Positions 9,262 through 17,284 of a DNA stretch of 64,000 nt are shown piece after piece. Both the position numbers and the translations under genes were made by a program. Position 1 is the stretch's first letter. Each line of letters begins with the position of its first letter. A model generated the notes under the pieces. That model worked only from the letters and a program-made list of their open reading frames with translations. It had not been told where the DNA came from and did no database searches. The DNA comes from JAKLIX01 sp964605655. Lineage in GTDB: Bacteria > Bacteroidota > Bacteroidia > Bacteroidales > CAIXZF01. The stretch is taken from the NCBI GenBank assembly GCA_964605655.1, contig CAZSDK010000007.1, positions 62,001 to 126,000 on the forward strand. The letters are read 5' to 3'.

Positions 9262-9795
9262 ATGGCTTTAATAAAGAAAGTGAAAGGAGTGCTTCCCCGT
9301 TGGGGCCAAAGGTGCTTCCTTGCTGATAACGCGGTAGTTGTCGGGGATGTGGTGATGGGTGATGATTGTTCGGTTTGGTTCGGGGCCATCGTCAGAGGCG
9401 ATGTTCACTACATCCGGATCGGGAACAAGGTGAACATACAAGATGGAGCCGTGATCCATTGTACCTACCAGAAAGCGCCCGTAAATATTGGCAATAATGT
9501 TTCCATCGCACACAGAGCTGTGGTACACGGTTGCACCATTCACGACAATGTTCTGATCGGTATGGGAGCCATCGTCATGGACCACGCGGTAATTGAAAGC
9601 AACTCCATCATCGCTGCGGGATCAGTGGTCCTTGAGAACACCCACGTGAAGTCCGGTAGTGTCTATGCAGGTGTCCCGGCAAAATATGTAAAATCTATTG
9701 ACACGGACCTACTTGAAGGTCAGATACTTAGAATTGCAGATTCTTATGGAATGTATGCCGGCTGGTATGAAGCTGACGAAAATAAAAAAGATTAA
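9262..9795 (+). CDS. gamma-carbonic anhydrase-like hexapeptide-repeat protein
   Basis: 177 aa left-handed beta-helix protein of the gamma-CA/YrdA/PaaY family. Seen: successive hexapeptide turns (VVGDVVMGDDCSVWFGAIVR), the conserved RGDV, and the trimer-interface metal histidines in VIHCT (about 72) and SIAHRAVVHGC (about 89-94), all three present. A C-terminal helix packs after AGVPAK. Likely role is reversible CO2 hydration; the family also includes inactive or acyltransferase-related members. The last codons contain the promoter box of the next gene (9793-9800). Confidence 0.88.
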   Translation: MALIKKVKGVLPRWGQRCFLADNAVVVGDVVMGDDCSVWFGAIVRGDVHYIRIGNKVNIQDGAVIHCTYQKAPVNIGNNVSIAHRAVVHGCTIHDNVLIGMGAIVMDHAVIESNSIIAAGSVVLENTHVKSGSVYAGVPAKYVKSIDTDLLEGQILRIADSYGMYAGWYEADENKKD

Positions 9796-9800
9796 CTTTG
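9793..9800 (+). promoter_or_regulatory. -7 promoter element of the TonB-dependent receptor gene
   Basis: TAACTTTG matches TAnnTTTG. It overlaps the stop codon of the carbonic anhydrase gene and lies 26 nt before the receptor ATG at 9827. Confidence 0.5.
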
Positions 9801-9826
9801 CCGGTCCTTCCGAAATTCAACTGCCC

Positions 9827-12145
9827 ATGCATTCCTTAAAAAAAACGGGATTCCTGCTCTTCACCTTACTGATGATGATTCTGGGAAGCACAACCCTGTA
9901 CGGTCAAAACGCCAGTATCAGGGGATTTGTTTACGAGAAAAAGACCGGTGAGCCGATCATTTTTACCAATGTATATCTTTTCCGGACCACTCACGGTGCC
10001 GTTACGGATGTCAACGGTTACTTCGTGATCTCCGGTATACCGTCAGGGGATTACACGCTCATGGTGACTTGCCTCGGTTATGATACACTGAGAGAGACCG
10101 TTAGCCTGAAAAAAGGAGATATTCTGAACAGGAAATTGTTCCTGGAGCCCATGTCTATCCTGTTGAAAGGAGCTCAAATCTCGGCAGAAAGGCAGGAGGC
10201 GAAGACAGAGACTAAGACCTCGGTGATGAAGATTACTCCCCGGCAGATCAAGCAGCTGCCGACTATTGGAGGACAAGCCGACCTTGCCCAGTACCTCCAG
10301 GTCCTGCCCGGCGTTATCTTTACCGGAGATCAGGGAGGACAGCTGTATATCCGGGGCGGATCACCGGTACAGAACAAGGTGCTTCTCGATGGAATGATCG
10401 TGTATAATCCGTTCCATTCCATTGGTTTGTTTTCTGTGTTCGAAACTGATATCATCCGGAACGCCGATGTTTACACGGGAGGTTTTGGTGCAGAATACGG
10501 CGGGAGGATCTCTTCAGTGATGGATATCACCACCCGCGACGGTAACAAAAAAGAATTTGCAGGCAAAGCCGGGGCCAGCGTTTTTGGCTCAAGGCTGCTG
10601 CTGGAAGGGCCTCTCAAAAAACAAGTCGGTACCGAAGGCAATAGTTCTTCTTTTATCCTCAGTTTCAAAAATTCTTATCTGAAACAGACCTCCGACATAT
10701 TCTACAACTACGTAGACACCAATGGATTGCCGTATAATTTCAGGGATATTTACGGAAAGATGTCTTTTAATGCCGCAAACGGCAGCAAGGTGAACTTCTT
10801 TGGGTTTAATTTCACCGATAAGGTCGATTATCCCGGAGTTTCCGATTTTCACTGGGGTTCATCAGGCGGAGGGACCAACTTCCTGGTCATCCCCGAACGT
10901 TCTCCCGTGCTGATTTCTGGTAACTTTTCCTATTCCAGCTATAAGATGGAGCTGGATGAAAGCGATAATCTGCCCAGGACCAGCGAGATCAGGGGGTTTA
11001 ACAGCGGGTTGAACTTCACCTATTTCATTAAGAAAGATGAAATTAAATATGGTGTTGAGATGCTGGGGTTTAAGACGATCTTTAATTTTTATAATTCCGT
11101 AGGACGTTTGATCGACCAGACGCAAAACACCACTGAGTTGGCAGGATTTTTCAAGTATAAGATGACCCGTGGCAAGTTTCTGATTGAACCGGGGTTCAGG
11201 GTACAGTATTATGCTTCCCTGGCCAATGTGTCGCTGGAGCCTCGCCTGGCGATGAAATACAACCTGAGCAACAAGGTCAGGCTGAAGTTTGCCAGTGGTC
11301 TATACTCCCAGAACCTGATGAGTGCTAGCTCCGACCGGGATGTGGTGAATCTCTTTTACGGTTTCCTTTCCGGGCCGGATGAGCTCCCCGACGAGTTTGA
11401 CGGAAAGACCATAAAACACAGGCTTCAGAAAGCCCAGCACCTGGTGGGAGGCATCGAATTTGACCCCTTCAACCATTTCACGGTCAATGTAGAAGGATAT
11501 TACAAAAATTTTCCTCAGTTGACCAACATCAACCGCAACAAGGTATTTGACGATACCGGCGAATATTCTGACAAGCCCGACCTGTTGAAAAAGGACTACA
11601 TCATCGAGACCGGGGATGCCAAGGGAGTGGATTTCTCTTTCAAATATGATTTTGACAGGATCTTCCTGTGGGCTGTTTATTCTTTTGCGTATGTCAACCG
11701 TTACGACGGGGTGATCCATTACGTGCCCCATTTCGACCGGAGGCACAATATTAACATCACCGGATCATACATGCTGGGTAAAGACCATCAGTGGGAGATC
11801 GATGCCCGCTGGAATTTCGGTTCGGGCTTCCCTTTTACCAAGAACGATGGTTACTATGCCAACATTCCTTTTACAGGCGGACTGATGACCGACTACACCA
11901 CGGTGAACGAGACACTGGGGATCATTTACGGAAGCTTGAACGATGGCCGTATGCCCACTTATCACCGCCTTGACATCAACTTCAAGCGGAGGATCAAATT
12001 TTCTGAAGAGAATATGCTGGAGATCGACCTGAGCATCACCAATGTTTATGACCGTCAAAACATCTTTTATGTGAACCGTATCACCAAGGCCAAGGTATAC
12101 CAGTTGCCCATACTGCCCAGCCTGGGGGTTAACTGGAGTTTCTAA
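9827..12145 (+). CDS. TonB-dependent outer-membrane receptor with CarboxypepD-like N-domain
   Basis: About 772 aa. The frame is open upstream into the carbonic anhydrase gene, but the ATG at 9827 begins a clean signal peptide (FLLFTLLMMILGSTTLYGQ). Then a carboxypeptidase-regulatory-like beta domain (about 25-105: IRGFVYEKKTGEPIIFTNV), a plug domain (about 125-230; LYIRGGSPVQNKVLLDGM, GGFGAEYGGRISSVMD), and a 22-strand barrel ending in an aromatic residue (LGVNWSF). It imports an unknown ligand using TonB energy. No SusD partner is next to it, so a glycan-uptake (SusC) role is not indicated. Confidence 0.92.
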   Translation: MHSLKKTGFLLFTLLMMILGSTTLYGQNASIRGFVYEKKTGEPIIFTNVYLFRTTHGAVTDVNGYFVISGIPSGDYTLMVTCLGYDTLRETVSLKKGDILNRKLFLEPMSILLKGAQISAERQEAKTETKTSVMKITPRQIKQLPTIGGQADLAQYLQVLPGVIFTGDQGGQLYIRGGSPVQNKVLLDGMIVYNPFHSIGLFSVFETDIIRNADVYTGGFGAEYGGRISSVMDITTRDGNKKEFAGKAGASVFGSRLLLEGPLKKQVGTEGNSSSFILSFKNSYLKQTSDIFYNYVDTNGLPYNFRDIYGKMSFNAANGSKVNFFGFNFTDKVDYPGVSDFHWGSSGGGTNFLVIPERSPVLISGNFSYSSYKMELDESDNLPRTSEIRGFNSGLNFTYFIKKDEIKYGVEMLGFKTIFNFYNSVGRLIDQTQNTTELAGFFKYKMTRGKFLIEPGFRVQYYASLANVSLEPRLAMKYNLSNKVRLKFASGLYSQNLMSASSDRDVVNLFYGFLSGPDELPDEFDGKTIKHRLQKAQHLVGGIEFDPFNHFTVNVEGYYKNFPQLTNINRNKVFDDTGEYSDKPDLLKKDYIIETGDAKGVDFSFKYDFDRIFLWAVYSFAYVNRYDGVIHYVPHFDRRHNINITGSYMLGKDHQWEIDARWNFGSGFPFTKNDGYYANIPFTGGLMTDYTTVNETLGIIYGSLNDGRMPTYHRLDINFKRRIKFSEENMLEIDLSITNVYDRQNIFYVNRITKAKVYQLPILPSLGVNWSF

Positions 12146-12190
12146 TTATTAAGGTAATTACCGTTAATCAATAATTAAAACATTAGGAGC

Positions 12191-12562
12191 ATGAAATGGT
12201 ACTTGAAAGTATTACAGCAATACGCTGATTTCACAGGCAGGGCAAGAAGAACAGAATACTGGATGTATACCCTGTTCAACATCATCTTCCTGATCATTGC
12301 CGTCATTCTGGACAACGTTCTCGGACTGACTGTGAGCAACTTACCCTATGGGGTTTTTTACTTCCTGTATGCCCTTGCGGTTTTGGTCCCAGGATTAGCT
12401 GTTGCAGTAAGACGACTTCATGATATTAGTAAAACAGGCTGGTGGGTCCTGATCGCCCTCATTCCCATTATCGGAGCCATCGTGTTGCTGATTTTCATGG
12501 TTACAGAAGGTGATCGTGGTGAAAATGAATACGGGATCGACCCGAAGGAGGAGGTGGTATAA
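12191..12562 (+). CDS. DUF805 family inner-membrane protein
   Basis: 123 aa. Seen: the N-terminal family signature FTGRARRTEYWMYTLFN, three or four hydrophobic helices, and the conserved VRRLHDISKTGWWVLI loop. Function of the family is not settled. A good ribosome-binding site (AGGAGC) precedes the ATG. The stop is followed by an inverted-repeat element (12576-12716) and then by a convergent response-regulator gene. Confidence 0.9.
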   Translation: MKWYLKVLQQYADFTGRARRTEYWMYTLFNIIFLIIAVILDNVLGLTVSNLPYGVFYFLYALAVLVPGLAVAVRRLHDISKTGWWVLIALIPIIGAIVLLIFMVTEGDRGENEYGIDPKEEVV

Positions 12563-12575
12563 TTCCATTCCTGTG

Positions 12576-12716
12576 TGGGCCTGTCTCACAAGGCTGAAAA
12601 TGCTTCGACGCCGCTCAGCATGACATCTGGTTATCAATATTTTGTCATAATGAGCGCCTGCCCGCCGGCAGGCAGGAAGTCGAAATATTGACAAAATATT
12701 GATGGTGAGACAGCCT
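12576..12716. repeat. nested inverted-repeat intergenic element
   Basis: Fills the space between convergent DUF805 and response-regulator genes. Outer arms TGTCTCAC (12582-12589) and GTGAGACA (12705-12712); inner arms ATCAATATTTTGTCA (12633-12647) and its exact complement (12689-12703); core hairpin CCTGCC-cgcc-GGCAGG (12657-12672). Each half also carries the word GTCATnnTGAGCG followed by GTCGAA, in opposite orientations. It looks like two diverged copies of a small dispersed repeat set head to head. It could act as a bidirectional terminator. Confidence 0.65.
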
Positions 12717-12719
12717 CTG

Positions 12720-13427
12720 TCAGATATTCACCTCAAGTTTGAACCCTGTTCCGTGCACATTGGAGATGCTGATGCGGGGATCTTCGCGCAGGTATTTGCG
12801 GAGTTTGGTGATGAACACATCCATGCTGCGGCCGATGAAATAATCGTCATCGCCCCAGACCATCTTCAGGGCCACCTCTCTTTTAAGCAGCTGGTTGGTG
12901 TTGATTACAAGAAGTCGTAACAAATCGGCCTCTTTGCGGGTAAGCTGCTGCAAGTGATCCGGCGATTTCAGCGACATGTTGGAGTAGTCGAAACTGAAAA
13001 TCCCGATCTCGTATAGTTCCTTTTCAGCAGGTCTGGCATTACTGAGTTTAAGCTGACAACGCTTTAGCACGGCCTGCACCCGGAGGCTGAGTTCCTCGGT
13101 GCTGAATGGTTTACAGATGTAATCGTCGCAACCCACCTTGAAACCCTGGATGCGGTCTTCCTTGAAAGACCGGGCCGTGATAAAGATGATGGGAACCTCC
13201 TTATTGATCCTGCGGATCTCTTCTGCGAGGGTGAAACCGTCTTTTTTGGGCATCATCACGTCTACCAGGCAAAGGTCGAACGACTGCCTGTAAAAGGTGG
13301 CCAGCCCGCTTTCCCCGTCGTAGCTCCTGACGATCTCATAATCCAGCATCTCCAGGTAATCCTTCAATATTTCGCTGAGATTGGGATCATCCTCAACCAG
13401 CAGGATCTTTGCTAACTTGTTCTTCAT
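12720..13427 (-). CDS. OmpR-family response regulator
   Basis: 235 aa DNA-binding regulator. Seen: receiver domain (about 1-120) with acidic pocket VEDDPN, phospho-acceptor Asp in LCLVDVMMPKKDG, the Thr/Lys switch region (IFITARS, YICKPFS), and a C-terminal winged helix (about 140-235; LTRKEADLLRLLV, IGRSMDVFITKLRKYL). The ATG at 13427 is chosen (KNKLAKILLVEDD); the frame is open further upstream. It overlaps the 3' end of the histidine kinase gene by 35 bp, so kinase and regulator form one two-component operon. The target genes are not known. Confidence 0.94.
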   Translation of the reverse strand: MKNKLAKILLVEDDPNLSEILKDYLEMLDYEIVRSYDGESGLATFYRQSFDLCLVDVMMPKKDGFTLAEEIRRINKEVPIIFITARSFKEDRIQGFKVGCDDYICKPFSTEELSLRVQAVLKRCQLKLSNARPAEKELYEIGIFSFDYSNMSLKSPDHLQQLTRKEADLLRLLVINTNQLLKREVALKMVWGDDDYFIGRSMDVFITKLRKYLREDPRISISNVHGTGFKLEVNI

Positions 13428-14721
13428 TGGTCTCCGATTCAGATTCTTTAATTCCATAAGGAAAGAACAACACAAAGGTGCTCCCTTTCCGCTTTTCACT
13501 GTGAAGAGTAATCGTTCCGCTGTGTGCTTCCATGATGGTCTTCACGTAATACAACCCCAGCCCTTGCCCTTTCACGTTGTGGATATTGCCGGTAGGTACC
13601 CTGTAGAGTTTCCTGAATATATGCTTCTGCGCCTCCTCACTGATGCCTATTCCCTGGTCCTGCACCGTGATCCTGATCCCACCATCCGCGTCTTCGGTCT
13701 GCACCGTGATCACCGGTGCATCTTCCGAATACTTTTCCGCATTGTCCAACAGGTTATGGATCACATTGATAAAATGATCCCTGTCGGCGTAAATGCGGCT
13801 TTGGGTAGCCTGTAACCGGCTGATCAGGTATCCGTCTCTCTTCCTCACCGCCATTCCGAAACCTTTCAGTATGCCTTCCAGCTCCTGGTGAACATCCATC
13901 TCCTTCTTTCTCAAGCTATATTCACCTCTATCTAAAACAGCTATCTGAAGCACTTGTTCAACCTGGTTCTTCAGGCGGTTGATCTCGTTCAGGATGATAT
14001 CCCCGTATCGCAGGACTTTTTCGGGAGAAGCGACCACGGCAGGCTTGCTCAGCATCTCTCCGGCCAGGGAGATGGTGGAAATGGGCGTCTTGAATTCATG
14101 GGTCATGTTGTTCACGAAGTCTCTTTTCATCTCCGAGAGTTTTTTCTGCTTCATCAGGGAGAAGATGGAATAGGCGAACCCGGCAACCAGGATGATGAGG
14201 AAAAGCACGGAAACAACCAGCCAGACCCCCATACTTTGGATGGCAAGACTTTGCTGATCAGGGATATAGATGCCCAATACATAGCATTCTGTGCTGTAAA
14301 GACAGGAGAGGGAAATGAACAGCTTCGATTCGACCAGCTCCTTATGAAAGAGGTAGCTGGAGGCAAAGATCAGGTTGCCGCTGCCCCTGGAATAGATCCC
14401 GTAATAATAATCCTGGTTCAGTTGAAGATGGCTGAACTCGTCCTGCATCAGCGAATCCAGAAGCCTCGGACTGAAACGGCCCACCAGGGAGGAGTCCACC
14501 CTTCCGCAGATCATCCCACAGGGAGAATCGTTGAAAGAGTAACGGTTATCGATGGCCACCATGCGGTTGAGCACACTCTTGAGCCCAAGCTCTATCCGGT
14601 GGTTAAACTGCTCATCCTTCAGCTCTACGGCATTTTTCACCCAGAAAACCTGGGTGATGATGATGCCAACCAGTGAAAGTGAGGTGATCACAATGATGAG
14701 TGAGACAATTTTCTTCTTCAT
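13393..14721 (-). CDS. sensor histidine kinase
   Basis: About 442 aa membrane kinase. Seen: TM1 (about 5-27), a periplasmic sensor region of about 130 residues, TM2 (about 165-190: WLVVSVLFLIILVAGFAYS), then the H-box FVNNMTHEFKTPISTIS with the phospho-His, N-box HNLLDNAEKYSED, G1 VQDQGIGIS and G2 GQGLGLYYV. Periplasmic Cys residues are present (SPCGMIC), which could form a disulfide. The start ATG at 14721 is 4 nt after a TAnnTTTG box. It phosphorylates the regulator encoded downstream; the signal sensed is unknown. Confidence 0.94.
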   Translation of the reverse strand: MKKKIVSLIIVITSLSLVGIIITQVFWVKNAVELKDEQFNHRIELGLKSVLNRMVAIDNRYSFNDSPCGMICGRVDSSLVGRFSPRLLDSLMQDEFSHLQLNQDYYYGIYSRGSGNLIFASSYLFHKELVESKLFISLSCLYSTECYVLGIYIPDQQSLAIQSMGVWLVVSVLFLIILVAGFAYSIFSLMKQKKLSEMKRDFVNNMTHEFKTPISTISLAGEMLSKPAVVASPEKVLRYGDIILNEINRLKNQVEQVLQIAVLDRGEYSLRKKEMDVHQELEGILKGFGMAVRKRDGYLISRLQATQSRIYADRDHFINVIHNLLDNAEKYSEDAPVITVQTEDADGGIRITVQDQGIGISEEAQKHIFRKLYRVPTGNIHNVKGQGLGLYYVKTIMEAHSGTITLHSEKRKGSTFVLFFPYGIKESESETNEEQVSKDPAG

Positions 14722-14725
14722 GGTA

Positions 14726-14733
14726 CAAAAGTA
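14726..14733 (-). promoter_or_regulatory. -7 promoter element of the histidine kinase gene, 4 nt before the ATG
   Basis: The minus strand reads TACTTTTG with four bases before the ATG at 14721. It shares a 49-bp divergent promoter region with birA. Confidence 0.6.
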
Positions 14734-14755
14734 TTCATAATCCTGCATACCTGAC

Positions 14756-14763
14756 TACCTTTG
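14756..14763 (+). promoter_or_regulatory. -7 promoter element of birA
   Basis: TACCTTTG (TAnnTTTG) lies 7 nt before the birA ATG at 14771, so the leader would be only a few nucleotides long. Confidence 0.55.
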
Positions 14764-14770
14764 CCAGACC

Positions 14771-15547
14771 ATGCTGAACCCTGACATCCAAAAAGGTTTT
14801 CCCGTTCATCCGCTCCGCTTCACCCTTCTCAGGTTTCAGAAACTCGGTTCCACCCAGGACCATCTCCTTGACCTATTGAAACTTGAAGAACCGCCCGAGG
14901 GCACCGTGGTGATTGCTGAGGAACAGACCCACGGTCGCGGGCAGGAGGGGAACATTTGGGAAAGCGAGGCAGGTAAGAATCTCACATTCAGTTTACTGCT
15001 CAGACCTCATTTCCTGAGGGCAGAACATCAGTTTTCCCTGAACCGGATGATATCCCTGGCCATGATTCGTTTCCTCAGAAAGACGGCCGGCGGGGAGCTG
15101 CCATTTAGCATCAAATGGCCTAACGACCTGTACATCGGGAATAAAAAAGCCGGAGGTATCCTCATACAGCATGCCGTTCAGGGCCCTTACCTGGAATATT
15201 CCGTCATCGGCATAGGCATCAACCTCAACCAAACCGATCTGAAAGCTGCGGGGCCCAACCCCACCTCCCTGGCCCTGGAAACAGGGAATTATTATTCTCC
15301 CGATGACACGCTGGAGCAGACAATGGAATCGGTAAGCGAGCATTATTCGATCCTGCAGTCGGACCCTGCCCGGCTGGAACAACCTTACCTGGACCTCCTT
15401 TACCAGAGGGGTAGCAGGAAAAAGTACCTCATCCGTGACGAAAAGGTAGAGGGGATGATCAGCGGAGTGGATGAATACGGAAGGCTGCTGGTCATGACGG
15501 GCAGCGGGATGCTTTGCTGTGATGTGAAAGAGATCGTATACTTGTAA
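14771..15547 (+). CDS. birA: biotin--[acetyl-CoA-carboxylase] ligase
   Basis: 258 aa. It activates biotin with ATP and attaches it to the biotin carboxyl carrier lysine. Seen: the adenylate-binding HGRGQEGNIWES (about 55), the KWPNDLYIGNKKAGGILI core (about 118-135), the conserved GIGINLN strand, and a small C-terminal domain. There is no N-terminal winged helix, so it is the monofunctional type without repressor activity. It is divergent from the histidine kinase gene and convergent with the SRPBCC gene. Confidence 0.93.
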   Translation: MLNPDIQKGFPVHPLRFTLLRFQKLGSTQDHLLDLLKLEEPPEGTVVIAEEQTHGRGQEGNIWESEAGKNLTFSLLLRPHFLRAEHQFSLNRMISLAMIRFLRKTAGGELPFSIKWPNDLYIGNKKAGGILIQHAVQGPYLEYSVIGIGINLNQTDLKAAGPNPTSLALETGNYYSPDDTLEQTMESVSEHYSILQSDPARLEQPYLDLLYQRGSRKKYLIRDEKVEGMISGVDEYGRLLVMTGSGMLCCDVKEIVYL

Positions 15548-15557
15548 GGGACTCCGG

Positions 15558-15989
15558 TCAGGAAGCCGGTTCCGGATTGTTCAGAAATCCTTGTTCTGCC
15601 AGTTCTTTCAGCTTGTCGACCAGGAGGTTGACGAAGTTGGTCAAAGGAGCTTTTGCCATCATCGCCAGCATGGGGTTCAGGTCGGCTTCCAGGAGAAGCC
15701 GGGTCTCAGTCTCCTGCTCCAGGGAATGAAACTTCCAGGTCATGGACAGGGAGACAGGGGTGGAACCCGAGGCCACCATTCGTATCTTCTCGAAGGGCAG
15801 TTTTTCTTCCATCCTGAGTTCTATGTCGGCCATGTTCTGAATATTGAAAGAACAGCTGTCGTCGGTCGACTTCCAGCGGCTCACCTGGGGAGGCATGAGG
15901 TGCTGAAAATTATTGAAGTTCCCTAAATACTGGTACAGGGTCTCTGCCGTGACGGCAATGAGCACGCTCTTGCTTTCGATGTTGGTCAT
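15558..15989 (-). CDS. SRPBCC (START/Bet v1-like) family protein
   Basis: 143 aa, cytoplasmic, with no signal peptide. The pattern fits the polyketide-cyclase/START fold: a beta-alpha start (SVLIAVTAETLYQYLGNFNN), a central beta sheet, and a long C-terminal helix (FVNLLVDKLKELAEQG). Ligand unknown. It lies 4 nt downstream of pyrE on the same strand, so cotranscription is likely; this does not by itself imply a role in pyrimidine synthesis. Confidence 0.8.
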   Translation of the reverse strand: MTNIESKSVLIAVTAETLYQYLGNFNNFQHLMPPQVSRWKSTDDSCSFNIQNMADIELRMEEKLPFEKIRMVASGSTPVSLSMTWKFHSLEQETETRLLLEADLNPMLAMMAKAPLTNFVNLLVDKLKELAEQGFLNNPEPAS

Positions 15990-15993
15990 AGGG

Positions 15994-16635
15994 CTATTTT
16001 CCCCAGGAAGAAGGGTCTTTCCTCCATTCCTTGAGTGAATTCAGGTCCTTATCAGAGATATACTTGATCATCAGTGCTTTCTTGATCAGAATATCATAGT
16101 CGGTGAGGGTAAACAGGTTCACCTTCTTCTTGGTAAAGCTTTCCACTGCTTCTGGCAGAAGGTAAGAAAAGATGGCCACCATGCCTTTCACGTAGCAACC
16201 GGCATCACGGAGCGCGTCGACAGCCTGGAGGCTTGACTTACCCGTGGAAACCAGGTCTTCGATGACCACCACGGACTGTCCTGACTCCACCACTCCTTCA
16301 ATCTTATTCTCGAGGCCGTGGCTTTTTTTCTCTGTCCTCACATAAACGAAAGGCAGGCCCAGGTCCTGAGCCACCAGCACCCCGTGTGCGATGGCACCGG
16401 TAGCCACGCCGGCCACCATATCCACGTTTGGAAATTCCTCATTGATGATACGAACGAATTCCTGTCTCACATAAGTCCTCACTCTGGGATAGGACAGGAT
16501 TTTCCGGTTATCGCAATAGATGGGTGATTTTATTCCTGAGGTCCAGGTAAAAGGGTTCGCAGGATCGAGTTTAATTGCTTTTATTTGCAGTAAAAATTCT
16601 GCAGTCGAAAGGGCTGTATTTTCTTGAGAGTTCAT
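15994..16635 (-). CDS. pyrE: orotate phosphoribosyltransferase
   Basis: 213 aa. It converts orotate and PRPP to OMP in pyrimidine biosynthesis. Seen: the N-terminal substrate loop SPIYCDNRKILSYP (about 37-50), the flexible loop YVRTEKKSHG, and the PRPP-binding VVVIEDLVSTGKSS (about 120-133). The start codon overlaps that of the divergent Nudix gene in the tetranucleotide CATG (16633-16636). Its promoter box (16640-16647) lies inside the first codons of the Nudix gene, 4 nt before the pyrE ATG, so the mRNA should be leaderless or nearly so. Confidence 0.95.
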   Translation of the reverse strand: MNSQENTALSTAEFLLQIKAIKLDPANPFTWTSGIKSPIYCDNRKILSYPRVRTYVRQEFVRIINEEFPNVDMVAGVATGAIAHGVLVAQDLGLPFVYVRTEKKSHGLENKIEGVVESGQSVVVIEDLVSTGKSSLQAVDALRDAGCYVKGMVAIFSYLLPEAVESFTKKKVNLFTLTDYDILIKKALMIKYISDKDLNSLKEWRKDPSSWGK

Positions 16636-17284
16636 GGCACAAAAGTATAATATTTTCCTGAATGATCAACGCATTGTTCTGGAACAAATAGGGGATAATG
16701 AAGTAAGGGATCAGACCCCTCATATCACCTGTCCGGAAGAACTATGGGCTTTTGCCAGCGTGATAGAGAAAGATGAAAAGACTGCAGATTACCTGTTGGT
16801 TTCACGACTTCCCGTAGCGGAGCTGGCAGAAAAAGCCTTTCCACGGGTGAAGGCGGCAGGGGGACTGGTCTTCAGGGACACGGGAGAGCTGCTGTTAATT
16901 TTCAGGAGGGGGTTGTGGGATCTTCCCAAGGGGAAGGCCAATAAAAAAGAAAGCCTGGAGGAATGTGCCCTTCGTGAGGTGTCGGAGGAGACCGGACTCA
17001 CCGGACTCACCATCACCGGATGCACCGGCATCACCCACCACCTGTTCAAGCAACGGCAGTGGCTGGCCCTCAAAGAGACCACCTGGTACGAGATGGCATA
17101 CAGCGGTAACGAGACCCCTGTACCTGAGGCCGAAGAAGATATCACTGAGGTCCGCTGGTGTCGCATCGAAGAGCTACCTGTGCTGATGAGAAAGTCGTAC
17201 CGTTCCATTGCCGAATTGCTCCTGGCATACATGAAGGGGAAACCATCGCAGCAGGAGACAGATACCAGGATCCAGCATCCGTGA
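16634..17284 (+). CDS. Nudix hydrolase
   Basis: 216 aa. N-terminal extension of about 70 residues (KYNIFLNDQRIVL), then a Nudix domain with an intact box GKANKKESLEECALREVSEE, continuing TGL (about residues 98-120; pattern GX5EX7REUXEEXGU). It hydrolyses a nucleoside diphosphate linked to an unknown moiety. The gene is packed to the limit: its ATG overlaps the pyrE ATG, and its TGA abuts the stop of the convergent epimerase gene, forming the palindrome TGATCA (17282-17287). The start is supported by the family-like N-terminus, although no upstream ribosome-binding site can be separated from pyrE. Confidence 0.9.
   Translation: MAQKYNIFLNDQRIVLEQIGDNEVRDQTPHITCPEELWAFASVIEKDEKTADYLLVSRLPVAELAEKAFPRVKAAGGLVFRDTGELLLIFRRGLWDLPKGKANKKESLEECALREVSEETGLTGLTITGCTGITHHLFKQRQWLALKETTWYEMAYSGNETPVPEAEEDITEVRWCRIEELPVLMRKSYRSIAELLLAYMKGKPSQQETDTRIQHP
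16640..16647 (-). promoter_or_regulatory. -7 promoter element of pyrE inside the Nudix coding region
   Basis: The minus strand reads TACTTTTG, four bases before the pyrE ATG at 16635. It coincides with codons 3-5 of the divergent Nudix gene. Confidence 0.6.

Noticed and set aside
13954..14676. A 240-codon ORF antisense to the histidine kinase gene
   Set aside because: The sense strand has all kinase boxes; the antisense product is His/Asp-rich without structure.
16528..16633. A clear promoter for the Nudix gene
   Set aside because: T-rich stretches exist within pyrE, but no TAnnTTTG match at a suitable distance was found.
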